Positions 27,401 through 41,100 of a stretch of DNA of 64,000 nucleotides are shown one piece after another. The stretch is from Calliopsis andreniformis (lineage: Eukaryota; Arthropoda; Insecta; Hymenoptera; Andrenidae): contig NW_027480464.1 of the NCBI RefSeq assembly GCF_051401765.1, positions 2,046,001 to 2,110,000 of the forward strand, read 5' to 3'. Below the pieces are notes generated by a model. It saw nothing but the letters and a program-made list of their open reading frames with translations, was not told the DNA's origin and made no database searches. Position numbers and translations under genes: made by a program. The first letter of the stretch is position 1; each line of letters begins with the position of its first letter.

Positions 27401-27979
27401 CCTCAATCCTCAATCTTCAATCCTCAATACTCAATCTGCAATCCTCAATCCTCAATCCTCAATCCTCAATCCTCATTCTTCAATCCTCAATACCGAATCC
27501 TCAATCTTCAATCCTCAATCCTGAATCCTCAATCCCCATCCCTCAATCCTCAATGTTCAAACTTCAATCCTCAGTCCCAAATCCTCAATCTTCAATCCTC
27601 AATACTCAACCCTCAATCTTCAATCCTCAATACTCAATCTTCAATCCTCAATCCTCAATCCTCAATCCTCAATCCTCAATCCTCATTCTTCAATCCTCAA
27701 TACCCAATCCTCAATCTTCAATCCTCAATCCTCAGTCCTCAATTCTCAATCCGCAATCCTCAATCCTCAGACCTCAAACATCAATACTCAACCCTCAGTC
27801 CTCGTGCTCAATCCACAACCCTCAATCCTCAATCCTCAGTCCTCAATCCTCAATCCTCAATCTTCAATCCTCAATACTCAATCCTCAATCCTCAATACTC
27901 AATCCTCAACCCTCAATGTTCTATCCGCAATACCCAATCCTCAATCTTCAATCCTCAATCCTCAATCCTCAATCCTCAA
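19978..27979. repeat. 8002-base higher-order unit, copy 2
   Basis: This is a direct tandem copy of 11976-19977. By eye I found these substitutions between the copies: 13471 G/21473 A, 14671 C/22673 G, 14790 G/22792 A, 15521 T/23523 G, 15860 G/23862 A, 17617 A/25619 C, 17812 A/25814 T and 19634 T/27636 A. This is a lower bound. No length change was seen, since the offset stays 8002 throughout. The fixed variants of the internal 6597-offset pair are inherited in the same positions, so the whole unit was copied as a block. Confidence 0.9.
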
Positions 27980-28791
27980 TCCTCAATCCTCAATCCTCAG
28001 ACCTCAGACCTCAATCTTGAATCCTGAATCCTCAATCTTCAGCGCTCAGTCCTCAACAATCAGTTATCAATCCCCAATCCTCAATCCTCAATCCTCAATC
28101 ATCAATCCTCAATCCTCAATCTTCAATCCTCAATACTCAATCTTCAATCCTCAATCCTCAATCCTCAATCCTCAATCCTCATTCTTCAATCCTCAATACA
28201 CAATCCTCAATCCTCAATCCTCAATCCTCAATCCTCAATTCTCAATCCGCAATCCTCAATCCTCAGACCTCAAACATCAATACTCAACCCTCAGTCCTCG
28301 TCCTCAATCCACAACCCTCAATCCTCAATCCTCAGTCCTCAATCCTCAATCCTCAATCTTCAATCCTCAATACTCAATCTTCAATCCTCAATCCTCAGTC
28401 CTCAAACCTCAATTCTGTATCCTCAATCCTCAATTTTCAATCCTCATTCTTCAATCCTCAATACCCAGTACTCAATCTTCAATCCTCAATCCTCAATGTT
28501 CAATCCTCAATACCCAATCCTCAATCTTCAATCCTCAATCCTCAATCCTCAATCCTCAAACCTCAATCCTCAGTCCTCAAACCTCAATCCTGAATCCTCA
28601 ATCCTGCATCCTCAACCTTCAGCCCTGAGTCCTCAACGATCAGTTGTCAATCCTCAATCCTCAATAGAATATCCTCAATTCACAGTTTTCAATACTCAAT
28701 ACTCAACCTGCAATCTTCAGATCTCTATCCACAAACATCAATTCTCATCGCTCAACCCTCAATACTCAGTCCCTAATCCTCAATCTTCAAA
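27980..28791. repeat. Start of a further 6597-offset copy, leading into the 9336-base unit
   Basis: The sequence continues to match 21383-22194 at offset 6597 (for example landmark core 28665 against 22068). The match continues past this segment to landmark core 29447 (22850). Beyond about 29.5 kb the offset drops to 5193, because the second 1404-base version present near 23.2-24.2 kb is absent here. This short stretch belongs to the same family as the units to its left. It is listed apart only because the tandem 9336-base duplication begins at 28792. Confidence 0.75.
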
Positions 28792-31700
28792 CCTCAACCC
28801 TCAATCCTCAATCCTCAATCATCAATCCTCAACCCTCAATCCTCAATCCTCAATCCTCAACCGTCAATCTTCAATCCTCAGACCTCAAACATCAACACTC
28901 AACCCTCAGTCCTCGCCCTCAATCCACAACCATCAATCCTCAACGCTCAACCATAAATCCTCAATACTCAACCCTCAACCTTCAATCCTCAATACTCAAT
29001 CTTCAATCCTCAATCCTCAATCCTCAATCCTCAATCGTCAATCCTCATTCTTCAATCCTCAATCCTCAATCCTCAGTCCCCAAACCTCAATCCTCAATCA
29101 TCAATCATCAAAACTCAATCTTCAATCCTCTATCCTCAATACTCAATCCTCAATCCTCAATCCTCAATCGTCAGTCTTCAATCCTCAGAACTCAATCTTC
29201 AATCCTCAATCCTCAATCCTCAATCTTCAACCCTCATTCCTCAATCCTCAATCCTCAATCCTCAATCCTCAGCCCTCATCCTCTATCCTCAATCCTCAAC
29301 CCTCAATCCTCAATCTTCAATACTCGATACTCAATCTTCAATCCTCAATCCTCAGTCCTCAAACCTCAATTCTGAGTCCTCAGTCCTGAATCCTCAATCT
29401 TCGGCCCTCAGTCCTCAACAATCAGTTGTCAATCCTCAATCCTCAATAGAATATCCTCAATCCACAGTTTTCAATACTCAATACTCAATCAGCAGTCTTC
29501 AAACCTCTATCCACAAACATCAATTCTCATCACTCAACCCTCAACACTCAGTCCTCAATGTTCAAGCCTCAATCCTCAATCCTCAATCCTCATTCGTCAA
29601 TCTTCAATCCTCAATACTCAATCTTCGATCCTCAATCCTCAATCCTCAATACTCAATCCTCAATCCTCATTCGTGAATCTTCAATCCTCAATACTCAATC
29701 TTCGATCCTCAATCCTCAATCCTCAATACTCAATCCTCAATCCTCAATTTTCTATACTCATTCTTCACTCCTCAATACCCAATACTCAATCTTCAATCTT
29801 CAATCCTCAATCCTCAATCCTCAATCCTCATTCTTCAATCCTCAATACCCAATCCACAATCTTCAATCCTCAATCCTCAACCCTCAATCCTCAATCCTCA
29901 ATCCTCAATTTTCAATCCTCATTCTTCAATCCTCAATACCCAATACCCAATCTTCAATCTTCAATCCTCAATCCTCAATCCTCAATTCTCAATCCTCTAT
30001 CCCCAGTCCTCAGTCCTCAAACCTCAATCCTCAACCCTCAGCCCTCATTGTCAATCCTCAATCTTCAATCCTCAATCCTCAATCTTCAATGCTCAATACC
30101 CAATACTCAATCTTCAATCTTCAATCCTCAATCCTCAATCCTCAATTCTCAATCCTCAATCCTCAATCCTCAATCCTCAATCTTCAATCCTCAATGCTCA
30201 ATCTTCAATCCTCATTCCTCAATCCTCAATCCTCAATCCTCATTCTTCAATCCTCAGTACCAAATCCTCAACCTTCAATCCTCAATCCTCAATCCTCAAT
30301 TCTCAATCCTCAACCCTCGATCCTCAGACCTCAAACATCAATACTCAACCCTCAGTCCTCGTCCTCAATCCACAACACTCAATCCTCAATCCTCAATCTT
30401 CAATCATCAATATACAATCTTCAGTCCTCAATCCTCAATACTCAATCCTCAAACCTCAATCCTCCATGTTCAATCCGCGATACCCAATCCTCAAAGTTCA
30501 GTCCTCAATCCTCAATCCTCAATCCTCAATCCTCAATCCTCAATCCTCAATCCTCAATCCTCAGTCCCAAAACCTCAATCCTCAATTTTCAATCCCCAAT
30601 ACTCAGTCTTCAATCATCGATCCTCAATACTCAATCCTCAATCGTCAATCCTCAATCCTCAATCCTCATTCTTCAATCCTCAATACCCAATCCTCAATCC
30701 TCAATCTTTAATCCTCAATCCTCAATCCTCAATTCTAAATCCTCAATCCTCAGTCCTCAGTCCTCAAACCTCAATCCTCAACCCTCATCCCTCATCCTCA
30801 ATCCTCAATCTTCAATCCTCAATACTGAATCCTCAATACTCAATCTTCAACCCTCAATCCTCAATTCTTAATCGTCAATCCTCAATCCTCAATCCTCATT
30901 CTTCAATCCTCAATACCCAATCCTCAATCTTCAATCCTCAATCCTCAATCCTCAATCCTCAATCCTCAATCCTCAATTTTCAATCCTCATTCTTCAATCC
31001 TCAATACCCAATATTCAATCTTCAATCTTCAATCCTCAATCCTCAATCCTCAATTCTCAATCCCCTATCCCCAGTCCTCAGTCCTCAAACCTCAATCCTC
31101 AACCCTCAGCCCTCATTGTCAATCCTCAATCTTCAATCCTCAATCCTCAATCTTCAATGCTCAATACTCAATCTTCAGTCCTCAATCTTCAATCCTCAAT
31201 CCTCAGTCCTCAATACACAATCTTCGACCCTGGATCCTCAATCCTCAATCCTCAATCCTCAATCCTCGATCCTCAATCTTCAATCCTCAGTCCCATATCC
31301 TCAATCTTCAATCCTCAATCCTCAGCCCTCAATCTTCAATCCTCATTACTCAATCTTCAATCCTCAATTCTCAATCCTCAATCCTCAGTCCTCAGTCCTC
31401 AAACCTCAATCCTCAACCCTCATCCCTCATCCACAATCCTCAATCCTCAATCTTCAATCCTCAATCCTCAGTCCTCAATACTCAATCTTCAATCATCGAT
31501 CCTCAACCCTCAATCCTCAATCCTCAATCCTCGATCCTCAATCTTCAATCCTCAATCCTCAATCCTCAATCCTCAATTCTCAATCCTCAATCCTGAGTCC
31601 TCAGTCCTCAAACCTCAATCCTCAACCCTCATCCCTCATCCACAATCCTCAATCCTCAATCTTCAATCCTCAATCCTCAGTCCTCAGTACCCAATCCTCA

Positions 31701-34700
31701 ATCTTCAATCCTCAATCCTCAATCCACAATTCTCAATCCTCAATCCTCAATCCTCAGACCTCAAACATCAATACACAACCCTCAGACCTTGTCCTCAATC
31801 CACAATCCTCAATCTTCAATCCTCAATCCTCGATCCTCAATCCTCAATCTTCAATCCTCAATTTTCAATCCTCATTCCTCAGTCCTCAATACCCTATACT
31901 CAATCTTCAATCTTCAATCCTCAATCCTCAATCCTCAATTCTCGATCCTCTATCACCAGTCCTCAGTTCTCAAACCTCAATCCTCAACACTCAGCCCTCA
32001 TCGTCAATCCTCAATCTTCAATCCTCAATCCTCAATCTTCAATGCTCAATACTCAATCTTCAGTTCTCAATCTTCAATCCTGAATCCTCAGTCCTCAATA
32101 CTCAATCTTCAATCCTGGATCCTCAATCCTCAATCCTCAATCCTCAATCCTCGATCCTCTATCTTCAATCCTCAGTCCCAAATCCTCAATCTTCAATCCT
32201 CAATCCTCAGCCCTCAATGTTCAATCCTCATTACTCAATCTTCAATCCTCAATTCTCAATCCTCAATCCTCAATCCTCATTCTTCAATCCTCAATACACA
32301 ATCCTCAATCCTCAATCCTCAATCCTCAATCCTCAATTCTCAATCCGCAATCCTCAATCCTCAGACCTCAAACATCAATACTCAACCCTCAGTCCTCGTC
32401 CTCAATCCACAAACCTCAATCCTCAATCCTCAGTCCTCAATCCTCAATCCTCAATCTTCAATCCTCGATCCTCAATCTTCAATCCTCAGTCCCAAATCCT
32501 CAATCTTCAATCCTCAATCCTCAGCCTTCAATCTTCAATCCTCATTACTCAATCTTCAATCCTCAATTCTCAATCCTCAGTCCTCAATCCTCAATTCTCA
32601 ATCCTCAATCCTCAGTCCTCAGTCCTCAAACCTCAATCCTCAACCCTCAGACCTCATCCTCTATCCTCAATCCTCAACCCTCAATCCTCAACCTTCAATC
32701 CTCGATACTCAATATTCAATACTCAATACTCAGTCCTCAAACCTCAATTCCGAATCCTCAATCCTGAATCCTCAATCTTCGGCCCTCAGTCCTCAACAAT
32801 CAATTGTCAATACTCAACCCTCAATAGAATATCCTCAATTCACAGTTTTCAACAATCAATCCCCATTCTTCAATCTTCAATCCTCAATCCTCAATCCTCA
32901 ATCCTCAATCCCCAATCCTCAATCCTCAATCGTCAATCCTCAATCCTCAATCCTCAATCATCAATCCTCAATCCTCAATCTTCAATCCTCAATACTCAAT
33001 CTTCAATCCTCAATCCTCAATCCTCAATCCTCAATCCTCATTCTTCAATCCTCAATACACAATCCTCAATCCTCAATCCTCAATCCTCAATCCTCAATCC
33101 TCAATTCTCAATCCGCAATCCTCAATCCTCAGACCTCAAACATCAATACTCAACCCTCAGTCCTCGTCCTCAATCCACAACCCTCAATCCTCAATCCTCA
33201 GTCCTCAATCCTCAATCCTCAATCTTCAATCCTCAATACTCAATCTTCAATCCTCAATCCTCAGTCCTCAAACCTCAATTCTGTATCCTCAATCCTCAAT
33301 TTTCAATCCTCATTCTTCAATCCTCAATACCCAGTACTCAATCTTCAATCCTCAATCCTCAATGTTCAATCCTCAATACCCAATCCTCAATCTTCAATCC
33401 TCAATCCTCAATCCTCAATCCTCAAACCTCAATCCTCAGTCCTCAAACCTCAATCCTGAATCCTCAATCCTGCATCCTCAACCTTCAGCCCTGAGTCCTC
33501 AACGATCAGTTGTCAATCCTCAACCCTCAATAGAATATCCTCAATTCACAGTTTTCAATACTCAATACTCAACCTGCAATCTTCAGATCTCTATCCACAA
33601 ACATCAATTCTCATCGCTCAACCCTCAATACTCAGTCCCTAATCCTCAATCCTCAATCCTCAATCCTCAACCGTCAATCTTCAATCCTCAGACCTCAAAC
33701 ATCAACTCTCAACCCTCAGTCCTCGCCCTCAATCCACAACCATCAATCCTCAACGCTCAACCATAAATCCTCAATACTCAACCCTCAACCTTCAATCCTC
33801 AATACTCAATCTTCAATCCTCAATCCTCAATCCTCAATCCTCAATCGTCAATCCTCATTCTTCAATCCTCAATCCTCAATCCTCAGTCCCCAAACCTCAA
33901 TCCTCAATCATCAATCATCAAAACTCAATCTTCAATCCTCTATCCTCAATACTCAATCCTCAATCCTCAATCCTCAATCGTCAGTCTTCAATCCTCAGAA
34001 CTCAATCTTCAATCCTCAATCCTCAATCCTCAATCTTCAACCCTCATTCCTCAATCCTCAATCCTCAATCCTCAATCCTCAGCCCTCATCCTCTATCCTC
34101 AATCCTCAACCCTCAATCCTCAATCTTCAATACTCGATACTCAATCTTTAATCCTCAATCCTCAGTCCTCAAACCTCAATTCTGAGTCCTCAGTCCTGAA
34201 TCCTCAATCTTCGGCCCTCAGTCCTCAACAATCAGTTGTCAATCCTCAATCCTCAATAGAATATCCTCAATCCACAGTTTTCAATACTCAATACTCAATC
34301 AGCAGTCTTCAAACCTCTATCCACAAACATCAATTCTCATCACTCAACCCTCAACACTCAGTCCTCAATGTTCAAGCCTCAATCCTCAATCCTCAATCCT
34401 CATTCGTCAATCTTCAATCCTCAATACTCAATCTTCGATCCTCAATCCTCAATCCTCAATACTCAATCCTCATTCTTCAATCCTCAATCCTCAATCCTCA
34501 ACCCTCATCCCTCAATCCTCAATGTTCAATCCTCAATTCCCAATCCTCAATCTTCAATCCTCAATCCTCAATCCTCAATCCTCAAACCTCAATCCTCAGT
34601 CCTGAAACCTCAATCCTGAATCCTCAATCCTGAATCCTCAACCTTCAGCCCTGAGTCCTCAACGGTCAGTTGTCAATCCTCAATCCTCAATAGAATATCC

Positions 34701-37700
34701 TCAATTCACAGTTTTCAATACTCAATTCTCAATCTGCAATCTTCAGATCTCTATCCACAAACATCAATTCTCATCACTCAACCCTCAATACTCAGTCCCT
34801 AATTATCAATCTTCAAACCTCAACCCTCAATCCTCAATACTCAATCATCAATCCTCAATCCTCAATCCTCAATCCTCAATCCTCAACCGTCAATCTTCAA
34901 TCCTCAGACCTCAAACATCAACACTCAACCCTCAGTCCTCGCCCTCAATCCACAACCCTCAATCCTCAACCCTCAACCATCAATCCTCAATACTCAACCA
35001 TCAATCCTCAATTCTCAATACTCAATAGCATATCCTGAATTCTCATGGTTCAATACTCAACCCACAATATTCAATATTCAAACCTCAATCCTCAAACATC
35101 TATTCTCAACACTCAATCCCCAACACTCAGTCCTCTCTCTTCAATCCTCCATCCTCTACCCTCAATCCTCAAGCGTCAATCCTCAATCCTCAATACACAA
35201 CCCTCTATCCTCAGTCCTCAAACCTCAATCCCGAATCCTCAATCCTGAATCCTCAATCTTCAGCCCTCAGTCCTCAACAATCAATTGTCAATCCTCAATC
35301 CTCAATAGAATATCCTCAATTCACAGTTTTCAATACTCAATCCCCATTCTTCAGTCTTCAAACCTCAATCCACAAACATCAATTCCCATCACTCAACCCT
35401 CAACACTCAGTCCTCAATCACCAATCCTCAATCCTCATTCTTCAATCCTCAATACCCAATACTCAATCTTCAATCTTCAATCCTCAATCCTCAATCCTCA
35501 ATTCTCAATCCTCAATCCTCAATCCTCAATCCTCAATCTTCAATCCTCAATGCTCAATCTTCAATCCTCATTCCTCAATCCTCAATCCTCAATCCTCATT
35601 CTTCAATCCTCAGTACCAAATCCTCAACCTTCAATCCTCAATCCTCAATCCTCAATTCTCAATCCTCAATCCTCGATCCTCAGACCTCAAACATCAATAC
35701 TCAACCCTCAGTCCTCGTCCTCAATCCACAACACTCAATCCTCAATCCTCAATCTTCAATCATCAATATACAATCTTCAGTCCTCAATCCTCAATACTCA
35801 ATCCTCAAACCTCAATCCTCCATGTTCAATCCGCGATACCCAATCCTCAATGTTCAGTCCTCAATCCTCAATCCTCAATCCTCAATCCTCAATCCTCAAT
35901 CCTCAATCCACAATCCTCAGTCCCCAAACCTCAATCCTCAATTTTCAATCCCCAATACTCAGTCTTCAATCATCGATCCTCAATACTCAATCCTCAATCG
36001 TCAATCCTCAATCCTCAATCCTCATTCTTCAATCCTCAATACCCAATCCTCAATCCTCAATCTTTAATCCTCAATCCTCAATCCTCAATTCTAAATCCTC
36101 AATCCTCAGTCCTCAGTCCTCAAACCTCAATCCTCAACCCTCATCCCTCATCCTCAATCCTCAATCTTCAATCCTCAATACTGAATCCTCAATACTCAAT
36201 CTTCAACCCTCAATCCTCAATTCTTAATCGTCAATCCTCAATCCTCAATCCTCAATCCTCAATCCTCAATCCTCAATCGTCAGTCTTCAATCCTCAATAC
36301 TCAATCTCCAATCCTCAATCCTCAATCCCCAATCCTCAATCCTCAATCCTCAACCCTCAATCCTCAATCCTCAGTCCCCAAACCTCAATCCTCATGCTTC
36401 AATCCTCAATACTCAGTCCTCAATCCTCAATCCTCAATCCTCAATCTTCACTCCTCAACCCTCAATCCTCAATCCTCAATCCTCAATCCTCAATTCTCAA
36501 TCTTCAATCCTCAATACTCAATCTGCAATCCGCAATCCTCAATCCCCAATCCTCAATCCTCATTCTTCAATCCTCAATACCCAATCCTCAATCTTCAATT
36601 CTCAATCCTCAACTCTCAATTCTCAATCCTCAATCCTCAGACCTCAATCATCAATATTCAACCCTCAGTCCTCGTCCTGAATACACAACCCTCAATCCTC
36701 AACACACAATCTTCAATCATCAATATTCAATCTTCAATCCTCAATCCTCAATCCTCAATCCTCAATCCTCAATCCTCAACCTTGAGTCCTCAATACTCAA
36801 GCTTCAATCCTCAAACCTCAATCCTCAATTGTCAATCCTCAATCCTCAATGTTCTATCCTCAATACGCAATCCTCAACCTTCAGTCCTCAATCCTCAATC
36901 CTCAACCGTCAATCCTCAATACTCAATCCTCAGTCCTCAAACCTCAATCCTGAATCCACAATCCTGAACCCTCAATCTTCAGCCCTCAGACCTCAACAAT
37001 CAGTTGTGAATCCTCAATCCTCAATAGAATATCCTCAATTCACAGGTTTCAGTACTCAATACTCAGCCTACAATCTTCAAATCTCTATCCACAAACATCA
37101 ATTCTCATCACTCAACCCTGAACGCTCAGTCCTCAATGTTCAATCCTCAATCCTCAATTCTCAATCTTCAATCCTCAATACTGATCCTTCAATCCTCCAT
37201 CCTCAATCTTCAATACTCAATCGTCATTCCTCAGTCCTCAGACCTCGAACCTCAATCGTCGTTCCTCAAACCTCAATCCTCAAACCTCAGTCCTCATACT
37301 CAATTCTCAATCCTCAATCCACAATCCTCAATCCTCAATCTTCAATCCTCAATAATCAATCTCCAATCCTAGATCCTCAATCCCCAATCCTCAATCCTTA
37401 ATCCTCAATCTTCAATCCTCAATCCCCAGTCCACAATCTTCAATCCTCAATGCTCAATCCTCAATCCTCAATCCTCAGTCCTCAATCCTAAATCCTCAAC
37501 CCTCAAACCTCAATCCTCAACCGTCAGTCCTCGTCCTCAATCGTCAACACTCAATCCTCAATCCTCAATCTTCAATCCTCAATACTCAATATTCAATTCT
37601 CAATCCTGAATCTTCAATCCTCAAACTTCAATCCTCAATCCTCAATCCTCAATCCTCAATCCTCATTCTTCAATCCTCGATACCCTATCCTCAATGTTCA

Positions 37701-38127
37701 ATCCTCAATCCTCAATCCTCAATTCTCAATCCTCAATCCTCAGTCCTCAGTCCTCAAACCTCAATCCTCAACCCTCAGCCCTCATCCTCAATCCTCAATC
37801 CTCAATCCTCAATCCTCAATCCTCAATCTTCAATCCTCAATACTCAACCTTCAATAATCAATCCCCAATCCTCAATCTTCAATTCTCAATCCTCAATCCT
37901 CAATCCTCAGCCCTTAATCTTCAATACTCAATACTAAATCTTCAATCGTCAATCCTCAATCCTCAATCCTCAATCCTCAATCCTCAGTCCTCAATCATCA
38001 ATCTTCAATCCTCAATACTCAGTCTTCAATCCTCAATCCTCAATCCTCAATCCTCAATCCTCATTCTCCAATCCTCAATCCTCAGTCCTCAAACCTCAAT
38101 TCTGAATCCTCAACCCTCAGCCCTCAT
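28792..38127. repeat. 9336-base higher-order unit, copy 1
   Basis: Sequence from 28792 recurs from 38128 onward at a constant 9336-base offset. Landmark cores are at 29447, 32825, 33531, 34257, 34691, 35026, 35306 and 37025. The segment from about 30.0 to 32.5 kb has no landmark and is rich in TCGATCC, CTGGATCC and AACCCTCATCCCTC variants not seen in the left half of the window. The last 10 bases (38118-38127) lack a counterpart at the end of copy 2. Near 33650 a run of about 50 bases present in related copies (for example near 28790-28840) is missing. Confidence 0.92.
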
Positions 38128-41100
38128 CCTCAACCCTCAATCCTCAATCCTCAATCATCAATCCTCAACCCTCAATCCTCAATCCTCAATCCTCAACCGT
38201 CAATCTTCAATCCTCAGACCTCAAACATCAACACTCAACCCTCAGTCCTCGCCCTCAATCCACAACCATCAATCCTCAACGCTCAACCATAAATCCTCAA
38301 TACTCAACCCTCAACCTTCAATCCTCAATACTCAATCTTCAATCCTCAATCCTCAATCCTCAATCCTCAATCGTCAATCCTCATTCTTCAATCCTCAATC
38401 CTCAATCCTCAGTCCCCAAACCTCAATCCTCAATCATCAATCATCAAAACTCAATCTTCAATCCTCTATCCTCAATACTCAATCCTCAATCCTCAATCCT
38501 CAATCGTCAGTCTTCAATCCTCAGAACTCAATCTTCAATCCTCAATCCTCAATCCTCAATCTTCAACCCTCATTCCTCAATCCTCAATCCTCAATCCTCA
38601 ATCCTCAGCCCTCATCCTCTATCCTCAATCCTCAACCCTCAATCCTCAATCTTCAATACTCGATACTCAATCTTCAATCCTCAATCCTCAGTCCTCAAAC
38701 CTCAATTCTGAGTCCTCAGTCCTGAATCCTCAATCTTCGGCCCTCAGTCCTCAACAATCAGTTGTCAATCCTCAATCCTCAATAGAATATCCTCAATCCA
38801 CAGTTTTCAATACTCAATACTCAATCAGCAGTCTTCAAACCTCTATCCACAAACATCAATTCTCATCACTCAACCCTCAACACTCAGTCCTCAATGTTCA
38901 AGCCTCAATCCTCAATCCTCAATCCTCATTCGTCAATCTTCAATCCTCAATACTCAATCTTCGATCCTCAATCCTCAATCCTCAATACTCAATCCTCAAT
39001 CCTCATTCGTGAATCTTCAATCCTCAATACTCAATCTTCGATCCTCAATCCTCAATCCTCAATACTCAATCCTCAATCCTCAATTTTCTATACTCATTCT
39101 TCACTCCTCAATACCCAATACTCAATCTTCAATCTTCAATCCTCAATCCTCAATCCTCAATCCTCATTCTTCAATCCTCAATACCCAATCCACAATCTTC
39201 AATCCTCAATCCTCAACCCTCAATCCTCAATCCTCAATCCTCAATTTTCAATCCTCATTCTTCAATCCTCAATACCCAATACCCAATCTTCAATCTTCAA
39301 TCCTCAATCCTCAATCCTCAATTCTCAATCCTCTATCCCCAGTCCTCAGTCCTCAAACCTCAATCCTCAACCCTCAGCCCTCATTGTCAATCCTCAATCT
39401 TCAATCCTCAATCCTCAATCTTCAATGCTCAATACCCAATACTCAATCTTCAATCTTCAATCCTCAATCCTCAATCCTCAATTCTCAATCCTCAATCCTC
39501 AATCCTCAATCCTCAATCTTCAATCCTCAATGCTCAATCTTCAATCCTCATTCCTCAATCCTCAATCCTCAATCCTCATTCTTCAATCCTCAGTACCAAA
39601 TCCTCAACCTTCAATCCTCAATCCTCAATCCTCAATTCTCAATCCTCAACCCTCGATCCTCAGACCTCAAACATCAATACTCAACCCTCAGTCCTCGTCC
39701 TCAATCCACAACACTCAATCCTCAATCCTCAATCTTCAATCATCAATATACAATCTTCAGTCCTCAATCCTCAATACTCAATCCTCAAACCTCAATCCTC
39801 CATGTTCAATCCGCGATACCCAATCCTCAAAGTTCAGTCCTCAATCCTCAATCCTCAATCCTCAATCCTCAATCCTCAATCCTCAATCCTCAATCCTCAG
39901 TCCCAAAACCTCAATCCTCAATTTTCAATCCCCAATACTCAGTCTTCAATCATCGATCCTCAATACTCAATCCTCAATCGTCAATCCTCAATCCTCAATC
40001 CTCATTCTTCAATCCTCAATACCCAATCCTCAATCCTCAATCTTTAATCCTCAATCCTCAATCCTCAATTCTAAATCCTCAATCCTCAGTCCTCAGTCCT
40101 CAAACCTCAATCCTCAACCCTCATCCCTCATCCTCAATCCTCAATCTTCAATCCTCAATACTGAATCCTCAATACTCAATCTTCAACCCTCAATCCTCAA
40201 TTCTTAATCGTCAATCCTCAATCCTCAATCCTCATTCTTCAATCCTCAATACCCAATCCTCAATCTTCAATCCTCAATCCTCAATCCTCAATCCTCAATC
40301 CTCAATCCTCAATTTTCAATCCTCATTCTTCAATCCTCAATACCCAATATTCAATCTTCAATCTTCAATCCTCAATCCTCAATCCTCAATTCTCAATCCC
40401 CTATCCCCAGTCCTCAGTCCTCAAACCTCAATCCTCAACCCTCAGCCCTCATTGTCAATCCTCAATCTTCAATCCTCAATCCTCAATCTTCAATGCTCAA
40501 TACTCAATCTTCAGTCCTCAATCTTCAATCCTCAATCCTCAGTCCTCAATACTCAATCTTCGACCCTGGATCCTCAATCCTCAATCCTCAATCCTCAATC
40601 CTCGATCCTCAATCTTCAATCCTCAGTCCCATATCCTCAATCTTCAATCCTCAATCCTCAGCCCTCAATCTTCAATCCTCATTACTCAATCTTCAATCCT
40701 CAATTCTCAATCCTCAATCCTCAGTCCTCAGTCCTCAAACCTCAATCCTCAACCCTCATCCCTCATCCACAATCCTCAATCCTCAATCTTCAATCCTCAA
40801 TCCTCAGTCCTCAATACTCAATCTTCAATCATCGATCCTCAACCCTCAATCCTCAATCCTCAATCCTCGATCCTCAATCTTCAATCCTCAATCCTCAATC
40901 CTCAATCCTCAATTCTCAATCCTCAATCCTGAGTCCTCAGTCCTCAAACCTCAATCCTCAACCCTCATCCCTCATCCACAATCCTCAATCCTCAATCTTC
41001 AATCCTCAATCCTCAGTCCTCAGTACCCAATCCTCAATCTTCAATCCTCAATCCTCAATCCACAATTCTCAATCCTCAATCCTCAATCCTCAGACCTCAA

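Noticed and set aside
29673..33494. Open frame of 1273 codons, with an identical one at 39009-42830
   Set aside because: The product is only the repeating I-L-N-P-Q-S-S heptapeptide with variants. The other forward frames are also open and overlap it with the same peptide. No purine-rich ribosome site is possible in this nearly G-free strand, and paralogous copies differ by 7-base indels.
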